This document shows positions 58,751 to 64,000 of a stretch of 64,000 nucleotides of DNA, one piece after another. The notes beneath the pieces were generated by a model, which worked only from the letters and a program-made list of their open reading frames with translations, made no database searches and was not told the origin of the DNA. The position numbers and the translations under genes were made by a program. This DNA is from Rufibacter roseolus (GTDB taxonomy: Bacteria > Bacteroidota > Bacteroidia > Cytophagales > Hymenobacteraceae), in NCBI RefSeq assembly GCF_017916365.1, contig NZ_JAFMSU010000002.1, forward strand, positions 1,648,114-1,712,113, written 5' to 3'. How positions within the stretch are numbered: position 1 is the first letter of the stretch; every line of letters starts with the position of its first letter.

Positions 58751-59713
58751 GTGAATACAGATATCTTATTTTGGGTGGGGTTCAATGCATTCGTGTTGAT
58801 CCTGCTGGCGTTAGACCTCTTTGTTTTCCACCGGAAAACGCACGTTGTAAAAATAAAAGAGGCTTTGCTGTGGAGTGCCTTCTGGATTCTTCTCTCCCTA
58901 GCTTTCAACGTGCTCATCTATTACTGGAAGGGCAGCGGCCCGGCCCTGGAGTTCCTCACCGCCTACCTCATTGAGAAGTCCCTGAGCGTAGACAACCTCT
59001 TTGTGTTTATCCTCATCTTCAATTTCTTTAAGGTTCCCTCAAAGTTTCAGCATAAAATCCTTTTCTGGGGCGTGTTGGGGGCTTTGTTCTTCAGGGCAGT
59101 GTTCATTCTGGTGGGCGTTACCCTGCTGGCCAAGTTCCACTTCATTGTCTACATTCTAGGCGCGTTCCTGGTGTTCACCGGTATCAAGATGGCCACTTCC
59201 GCTGGAGACGATGACATTGACCCAGAGGCCAACCCTGTGGTGAAATTCGTAAGCCGTTACATGCCGGTGACCAGCCGCCATTATGAGGGTAACTTCTTCG
59301 TGAAGCTGGACAAGACGCTTTTTGCTACGCCGCTGTTCCTGGTACTCATCATGGTGGAGACCACGGATATTGTTTTCGCTGCGGATTCAATCCCAGCAAT
59401 CCTGGCCATATCTAAGGATCCATTCATTGTGTATACCTCCAATGTTTTCGCGTTGCTTGGGTTACGGGCCCTTTATTTTGCGCTTTCTGGCATCATGCAG
59501 CTTTTCCATTACCTCCATTATGGGCTGTCCTTGATTCTGGTCTTTATCGGGGTAAAGTTGCTAATCTCTGGGTACTATGAAATCAACATGCTGGTAGCCC
59601 TCGGAGTGGTAGCTTTCATCCTGACCACCTCTGTGCTGCTCTCGCTGGTATTCCCTAAGAAAGAAGGACCGGTGGTTCCCATCCAGGAACAGGAAGAAGA
59701 AACCAGTGCTTAA
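58751..59713 (+). CDS. TerC/Alx-family membrane protein
   Basis: A 320-residue inner membrane protein with about eight helices. The family Asp residues lie in LIEKSLSVDNLFVFILIFNF and VETTDIVFAADSIPAILAIS, and FGVLGALFFR-like FWGVLGALFFRAVFIL joins them. TerC/Alx proteins handle manganese or resist tellurite and alkali. The GTG at 58751 is used because no ATG exists in the first helix. No yybP-ykoY-type riboswitch can be picked out in the 170-base leader. Confidence 0.92.
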   Translation: MNTDILFWVGFNAFVLILLALDLFVFHRKTHVVKIKEALLWSAFWILLSLAFNVLIYYWKGSGPALEFLTAYLIEKSLSVDNLFVFILIFNFFKVPSKFQHKILFWGVLGALFFRAVFILVGVTLLAKFHFIVYILGAFLVFTGIKMATSAGDDDIDPEANPVVKFVSRYMPVTSRHYEGNFFVKLDKTLFATPLFLVLIMVETTDIVFAADSIPAILAISKDPFIVYTSNVFALLGLRALYFALSGIMQLFHYLHYGLSLILVFIGVKLLISGYYEINMLVALGVVAFILTTSVLLSLVFPKKEGPVVPIQEQEEETSA

Positions 59714-59760
59714 CTATTCTCCAGGGGCCTTGCTGCTTCAGAGGATAGCCTGATCACACT

Positions 59761-59802
59761 TCTGTTTTAGGGCTGAATTAGTTGAAACGGCTTAAAAACA
59801 GA
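59761..59802. repeat. Copy of the interspersed palindrome
   Basis: TCTGTTTTAGGGCTGAATTA and CGGCTTAAAAACAGA after the TerC stop codon; the outer arms TCTGTTTT and AAAACAGA match. Confidence 0.55.
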
Positions 59803-59839
59803 ATCCTGTATAATCAAAATCAATATGTTATGTACCTAA

Positions 59840-59878
59840 AAGAAGAGGCTGCGCTCCAACGGAACGCAGCCTCTTCTT
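59840..59878. terminator. Bidirectional terminator between convergent genes
   Basis: AAGAAGAGGCTGCG and CGCAGCCTCTTCTT, 14-bp stem with an inner TCC/GGA step. It can end both TerC and the transglycosylase gene. Confidence 0.8.
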
Positions 59879-59895
59879 CATTATGCCTGGGGTTA

Positions 59896-61908
59896 TTAGA
59901 AATCCAGTAGGTCAATAGGCGCCAGTTGCAGGGTATCCATTAACTGCACATGGGTGGTGTCTGGTTTAGGGATGATAAAGCTTCCAGCCCGGCCGCTTAG
60001 ATTCACATAGGTAGAAACGTTGGCTGCCTGCGAGGGCGAGATTAACCCACGTTTGAGCATGTTCCCGCTGATCAGCTTGAAGAAGTACCTCGGATAAGCT
60101 CTCAGTCCACCGTAGGCATCAAAATAGGTACGGTACTGTTTAGGCTTCGGCACGATGCTGGCCAGGAAAAGACTTTCTTCCAGGGTCAATTGACTTGGCT
60201 CCTTAGAGAAGTAGAACCGGGCCGCCTCCTTGATCCCGTAGACGTTTGGTCCCCACTCAATGATATTAAGGTAGACCTCAAACATACGTTCTTTGGTGGT
60301 AAGCCTCAGGTTCTCCATGATCCAGACAATGAGTGCCTCCTCTACTTTTCTGGTGATGGTTTTCTTTCTGGTTAGGAAAGCGTTTTTCACCAGCTGCATA
60401 GACACCGTACTACCACCCCGCACAAAGGAGTTCTCTTTGATGTTGGTGATGAGCGAGTGCCGGAAAGCTCCCTCGTGGAAACCTTTGTGCGTCATGAAAC
60501 GCGGGTCTTCGGCGGTGAGGATGGCGTACTTCAGGTGATTCGGGATCTGGTCGTATGGCGTGAAGTTAGGGTTAGATGGACCTACCTGGAAGGTTCTCAC
60601 CACTTTGCCTTTCTCATAGACTGCATGGGTAAACTCCTGGTTAAGTTTCCTTAAGTCTACCGGCCCAAACTGGGTGATGTTGAAGTCTGGTGAGGCATCC
60701 AAATCAGAGTCAAACTTAAGGCTGTCTACCTGGGCCATGTCTACGTAGAAATTCATCCGGTACTTGAACGTACCGGTGGCTTGCACGCCTTGGAAAGTAT
60801 CAAACAACCCGGGAGGCAGAGAAGCAAACAAGTCATTAGCCGGAATATCAGGTGAATCTATCTTGATCCCAATCTTACGTTTTGGACGAGTTTCATAGGT
60901 GGCCTCTGGGTAGAAAATGGCTTTGTTGATGCGCACCTCAGACTCTGGTCCTAAGGCGTAGTAATGGTCACCCAACGTCAGGACGTACTTCATGGCTCCA
61001 TTCTGCACTGTTACATTTTCATCCGCAATCTTGGGGTGATTCAGCACCAATCCGTAGGCGCTGGACTCACCTTTGATGGTAAGCTGATTATTTTTGTAGA
61101 CCTTATCGGTGATACTGAGGCTAAGGGTATCAAATCGCATGGTAGCCCCAAATTTCTGCTGAATATAAGGAACCTCTATACTACGAGACTGGTTGTCGCC
61201 AAAGAATTTAGCCGAGAGCAGGTAATTATCAGGGTCGATAACTCCTTTCACATACATGGTGTTGGTGAGGGCCTCGGTGGTAATGATCATGCGCGCATTA
61301 ATCTCCCCGTCCTCTACCAGCATGGTTGGGAGGTTCATATTTATGGTACGGCCATCATTCTTGAAAAGCACAGCCAGGTTTCTGAAGTTCACCCCATCTG
61401 GCACGTTCTCAAAAGCCGTCTCTATTAGCCGGTTAAGCAATGTACCGTAGTTGGAGGTTTTCTTAGCGGTAGAATCTGCTTCTTCTCCGGTGGCTTGCTT
61501 TTTATACAGGAATGAGAAGTTATCTACGCTATCCTGCTTGAAGGCCGTAATAGCGCCCTGTGCCATATCAAACTGCTTGAATACCATTCGGCCCAAGAAG
61601 AGCGACCTGAAACTCACGGTAGCCTCTACAGTATCAATCTGCAGCAATTTTGGTCTGTCATGGGGTAATAAAGCAATATCAGTGACCAAAACAGTGTTCA
61701 GGTCCACAAACCGGGCATTCCCGATCCTGAGCTTGGCCGGATATTTATTCTCCACTTTCTGGATGGCTTTGGCCACCGCGTACTTTAGAATCTTCTCCCG
61801 GTTAAGCAGGAACACCACGAAGCCTAATATTAGTACAGAGGCGAATACCCCCAACCCAATCAGAAACTTCTTCTTATTCCTGGCAAAAAAATCTGTGAAT
61901 CTCGACAA
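59896..61908 (-). CDS. Membrane-anchored GT51 peptidoglycan glycosyltransferase without transpeptidase
   Basis: A 670-residue envelope protein. One helix near residues 14-37 anchors it; a long beta-rich middle (about 40-430) of AsmA/DUF748-like character follows. The C-terminal part is a GT51 domain (about 440-620) with ILTAEDPRFMTHKGFHEGAF (catalytic Glu), RGGSTVSMQLVKNAFL, RKVEEALIVWIMENLRLT and EWGPNVYGIKEAARFYF. No penicillin-binding domain follows, so it is a monofunctional MtgA-like polymerase with a large periplasmic platform. This combination is seen in Bacteroidetes, in my recollection, but the role of the front part is unknown. Confidence 0.88.
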   Translation of the reverse strand: MSRFTDFFARNKKKFLIGLGVFASVLILGFVVFLLNREKILKYAVAKAIQKVENKYPAKLRIGNARFVDLNTVLVTDIALLPHDRPKLLQIDTVEATVSFRSLFLGRMVFKQFDMAQGAITAFKQDSVDNFSFLYKKQATGEEADSTAKKTSNYGTLLNRLIETAFENVPDGVNFRNLAVLFKNDGRTINMNLPTMLVEDGEINARMIITTEALTNTMYVKGVIDPDNYLLSAKFFGDNQSRSIEVPYIQQKFGATMRFDTLSLSITDKVYKNNQLTIKGESSAYGLVLNHPKIADENVTVQNGAMKYVLTLGDHYYALGPESEVRINKAIFYPEATYETRPKRKIGIKIDSPDIPANDLFASLPPGLFDTFQGVQATGTFKYRMNFYVDMAQVDSLKFDSDLDASPDFNITQFGPVDLRKLNQEFTHAVYEKGKVVRTFQVGPSNPNFTPYDQIPNHLKYAILTAEDPRFMTHKGFHEGAFRHSLITNIKENSFVRGGSTVSMQLVKNAFLTRKKTITRKVEEALIVWIMENLRLTTKERMFEVYLNIIEWGPNVYGIKEAARFYFSKEPSQLTLEESLFLASIVPKPKQYRTYFDAYGGLRAYPRYFFKLISGNMLKRGLISPSQAANVSTYVNLSGRAGSFIIPKPDTTHVQLMDTLQLAPIDLLDF

Positions 61909-62108
61909 GGTGCTTTGTATAGTTAGTTATAATCAAGAGCCATACTTTATTTTAGCTCCAACTTGCAAAAGTAACGCAATACCCGATACCTAAAAACTCC
62001 TAGCACCGCAACTGGGTAATTACGGAGGGCAAAGTACAAGGTTTATGAAAAGAAACGATTAAGAACTGGGTTTAAGTTCAGGTAGCTAGAGGTTCTCATC
62101 TTCCTTTA

Positions 62109-62116
62109 TATCTTTG
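62109..62116 (+). promoter_or_regulatory. TAnnTTTG promoter box of purB
   Basis: TATCTTTG ending 16 bases before the ATG at 62133. A matching -33 TTG is not clear. Confidence 0.5.
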
Positions 62117-62132
62117 AGTAAAATCTGAATTT

Positions 62133-63485
62133 ATGAATTTAACTGCGCTTACCGCCATTTCTCCTATAGATGGACGCTACCGTAACCAGGTAGCGCCGCT
62201 TGCTGCCTACTTCTCTGAATTTGCCCTTATCCGTTACCGCCTTCTTGTAGAGGTTGAATACTTTATCTCCCTCTGTGAGCTTCCATTGCCTCAGCTGCAA
62301 GGCTTTGATAGCAACCTTTATGCCGATATGCGAAAAATCTACGAAGACTTTTCGTTAGAAGACGCCCAGGCCATCAAAGAGACAGAGAAGGTCACGAACC
62401 ATGATGTGAAGGCAGTAGAGTATTTCCTGAAGGACAAACTAGAAAAACTTGGCATAGGAGAAACAAAGGAGTTTGTGCATTTCGGCCTCACCTCCCAGGA
62501 CATCAACAACACCGCCATCCCGATGTCACTGCAGGAAGCCATCCAGAAAGAGTACCTACCACTCCTTAACAAGGTAAAAGACACTTTAACTACCTTGGCT
62601 ACTGAGTGGAAAGACATTCCCATGCTGGCCCATACCCATGGACAGCCTGCATCACCCACTCGCCTAGGAAAAGAGATTCAGGTATTTGTAGAACGTCTGG
62701 AACAACAACTTCTTTTACTAGAGCAGATTCCGTTTGCCGGTAAATTCGGCGGTGCCACCGGTAACTTCAACGCCCACTTTGTGGCTTATCCTTCTATTGA
62801 CTGGGTAACCTTCGGAAATAAATTCCTCCAGGATAAACTTAGATTAAAAAGAAGCCAGGTGACTACCCAGATTGAGCATTATGATCATCTGGCTGCACTC
62901 TTTGACAACATCAAAAGAATCAATACCATTTTGGTAGATTTTGCCCGCGATGTGTGGCAATACATCTCTATGAGGTATTTCAAGCAAAAAATCAAAGAGG
63001 GCGAGATTGGTTCATCGGCTATGCCGCATAAAGTCAACCCAATTGATTTTGAAAACGCAGAAGGCAACCTGGGAATGGCCAATGCTATTTTCGCTTACCT
63101 ATCAGAAAAACTACCCATTTCCAGACTGCAAAGAGATTTGACGGACTCCACTGTCCTTAGAAACATTGGGGTTCCCGTCTCACATTCTTTGTTAGCTTTG
63201 AAATCCCTGGAAAAAGGAATTGGCAAATTACAGTTGAACAGGGAAGCGCTAGACAATCACCTGGAGGAAAACTGGGCCGTAGTAGCCGAAGCAATCCAGA
63301 CCGTATTACGTAGAGAAGGCTACCCAGCACCCTATGAAGCATTGAAAGCCCTAACCAGAACTAACACTAAAATCACTGAATCGTCAATCAAGGACTTTAT
63401 AGATACCTTAGATGTATCAGATGAAATCAAGGCTGAGTTACGGGTGATCACCCCTTTCACCTTCACCGGGATTACACTTTACTAA
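62133..63485 (+). CDS. purB: Adenylosuccinate lyase
   Basis: A 450-residue cytosolic enzyme of the fumarase/aspartase superfamily, acting twice in purine synthesis. Visible motifs: LTAISPIDGRYRNQVAPLAA at the start, HFGLTSQDINNTA, the catalytic-His region MLAHTHGQPASPTRLGKEI, and the signature IGSSAMPHKVNPIDFENAEG with the mobile Ser loop. Length and order match the family. It is transcribed alone, divergent from the transglycosylase, with a strong terminator after the stop. Confidence 0.96.
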   Translation: MNLTALTAISPIDGRYRNQVAPLAAYFSEFALIRYRLLVEVEYFISLCELPLPQLQGFDSNLYADMRKIYEDFSLEDAQAIKETEKVTNHDVKAVEYFLKDKLEKLGIGETKEFVHFGLTSQDINNTAIPMSLQEAIQKEYLPLLNKVKDTLTTLATEWKDIPMLAHTHGQPASPTRLGKEIQVFVERLEQQLLLLEQIPFAGKFGGATGNFNAHFVAYPSIDWVTFGNKFLQDKLRLKRSQVTTQIEHYDHLAALFDNIKRINTILVDFARDVWQYISMRYFKQKIKEGEIGSSAMPHKVNPIDFENAEGNLGMANAIFAYLSEKLPISRLQRDLTDSTVLRNIGVPVSHSLLALKSLEKGIGKLQLNREALDNHLEENWAVVAEAIQTVLRREGYPAPYEALKALTRTNTKITESSIKDFIDTLDVSDEIKAELRVITPFTFTGITLY

Positions 63486-63504
63486 AGTCAATTCACCTTT
63501 AAAG

Positions 63505-63542
63505 AAAAGGCCTACTGTTAACTTGGAAACAGTAGGCCTTTT
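63505..63542 (+). terminator. Terminator of purB
   Basis: AAAAGGCCTACTGTT and AACAGTAGGCCTTTT, a perfect 15-bp stem, loop AACTTGGA. Confidence 0.88.
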
Positions 63543-63570
63543 GCTTTGATACTAAATATGAGAAAAGGAT

Positions 63571-63687
63571 ATGAAGCTTATTAAGATTTTACTTTCTGCT
63601 GGTTTATTAAAAAAGAAGCTGAAAACACATCAACATAAATGGGCAAAGAAGTATATCGTTGCAATGGAGATAACAACTTCATTTTAG
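63571..63687 (+). CDS. Doubtful small reading frame, 38 residues
   Basis: ATG at 63571 with GAGAAAAGGAT upstream opens a 38-residue frame rich in Lys and Leu (MKLIKILLSAGLLKKKLKTH). It has no signal peptide or family match and is followed by a terminator-like hairpin; it may be chance. Confidence 0.15.
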   Translation: MKLIKILLSAGLLKKKLKTHQHKWAKKYIVAMEITTSF

Positions 63688-63720
63688 ACCCGTTTTCAAA
63701 AAATGATTGTTATAACGCAA

Positions 63721-63756
63721 AAAGGCCTGCTCTTCCAATTGGAAGCGCAGGCCTTT
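63721..63756 (-). terminator. Hairpin at the 3' side of the rRNA operon
   Basis: AAAGGCCTGC and GCAGGCCTTT enclose the palindrome CTTCCAATTGGAAG. On the minus strand it ends in TTTTTGCG, fitting a terminator for transcripts leaving the rRNA operon. Confidence 0.65.
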
Positions 63757-63875
63757 CTGTATACACCTATAATAAAGAGTGCTAACCGCCGGGAAGCCTG
63801 CGAGCCGGCAGGGCATTCCCGGGACAGCCAAAGGGCAGGTCCTTCCTCCTCCCCTTGGTTCCTGTAAACGCAGAA

Positions 63876-63903
63876 CGCCCCCCTTACTCTCGCAAGGGGG
63901 GCG
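63876..63903 (-). terminator. Terminator of the 5S rRNA
   Basis: CGCCCCCCTT and AAGGGGGGCG, a 10-bp stem with loop ACTCTCGC, ten bases past the 5S end on the minus strand, followed by TTCTGCGTTT. A second hairpin (CCGGGAA...TTCCCGG, 63789-63822) lies further on. Confidence 0.8.
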
Positions 63904-63913
63904 CCTTAGGTGG

Positions 63914-64000
<87 letters not shown>

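Larger units (their letters stand above)
63543..63913. other. Intergenic region after purB and before the rRNA operon end
   Basis: About 370 bases. It contains a doubtful 38-residue frame (63571-63687) and three hairpins (63721-63756, 63789-63822, 63876-63903). The latter two lie next to the 5S gene and read on the minus strand as the operon's 3' end. Confidence 0.6.

Overview
The window reads as chromosomal DNA of a Cytophagales bacterium, most likely family Hymenobacteraceae (Rufibacter/Pontibacter-like). The grounds are two secreted proteins with type IX (Por) C-terminal sorting domains, a TonB-dependent receptor with a carboxypeptidase-regulatory-like N-terminus followed by a DUF4249 lipoprotein, MacB/FtsX-type permeases in tandem, promoter boxes of the Bacteroidetes form TAnnTTTG, and an almost complete lack of Shine-Dalgarno sequences. 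The genus is an inference. I saw no transposase, prophage, CRISPR array or tRNA. A partial 5S rRNA on the minus strand closes the window, so an rRNA operon lies just beyond it.

Layout. 1-2756: tail of one ABC permease and a complete paralogue. 2945-8867: M61 peptidase, a yefM-yoeB toxin-antitoxin pair with a visible operator, a TonB receptor and its DUF4249 partner. 9298-15638: purine nucleoside phosphorylase, SppA, an outer-membrane-like protein and a glycosidase/RmlD fusion. 16310-22170: a lone PAS kinase and two duplicated kinase/receiver pairs. 22312-26279: RarA, a gene-poor AT-rich stretch, an acyltransferase and a small membrane protein. 26355-30803: a sulfane-sulfur cluster on the minus strand (two half-size YeeE/YedE proteins, persulfide-dioxygenase-like MBL/rhodanese protein, TauE/SafE permease, Crp/Fnr regulator). 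30922-36978: LolA-like protein, YdeI-like protein, flavodoxin-fold reductase, a glutathionylspermidine-synthase-like protein with a YgiB-like lipoprotein, MurI, SPW-repeat protein. 37115-49289: ABC-F ATPase, unknown protein, CoA-transferase, two paralogous secreted Asn/Gly-repeat proteins and a DEAD-box helicase. 49387-63485: MenA/glutathione peroxidase, ArgS/arginase opposite arginine decarboxylase, HAD phosphatase, protoporphyrinogen oxidase, dolichol-phosphate-mannose-synthase-like glycosyltransferase, TerC, a GT51 transglycosylase and PurB.

Three signals stand out. First, the two promoters of the sulfur cluster each carry a perfect GTGA-N6-TCAC dyad placed at exactly the same distance (36.5 bp) from a TAnnTTTG box, and the neighbouring Crp/Fnr protein has a CRP-like Arg-Glu-x3-Arg recognition helix; this looks like a local regulon with class II activation geometry. 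Second, a roughly 35-40 bp imperfect palindrome (left arm CNGTTTTAGGSCTGTTTT, centre TTTTCNGAAAA, right arm GSCCTNAAAACNG) occurs in more than two dozen gaps between genes, usually just after a stop codon, and once inside argS, where it is translated in frame. Third, a separate 29-bp inverted repeat (TGTAGGGGCAATCCCT...) occurs in two versions whose arms have changed together.

Most genes are housekeeping or widely distributed families. Functions of the proteins at 12491, 32894, 34870, 39305, 55468 and 23740 are unknown, and start codons in this low-Shine-Dalgarno genome were chosen by family length and by promoter position.
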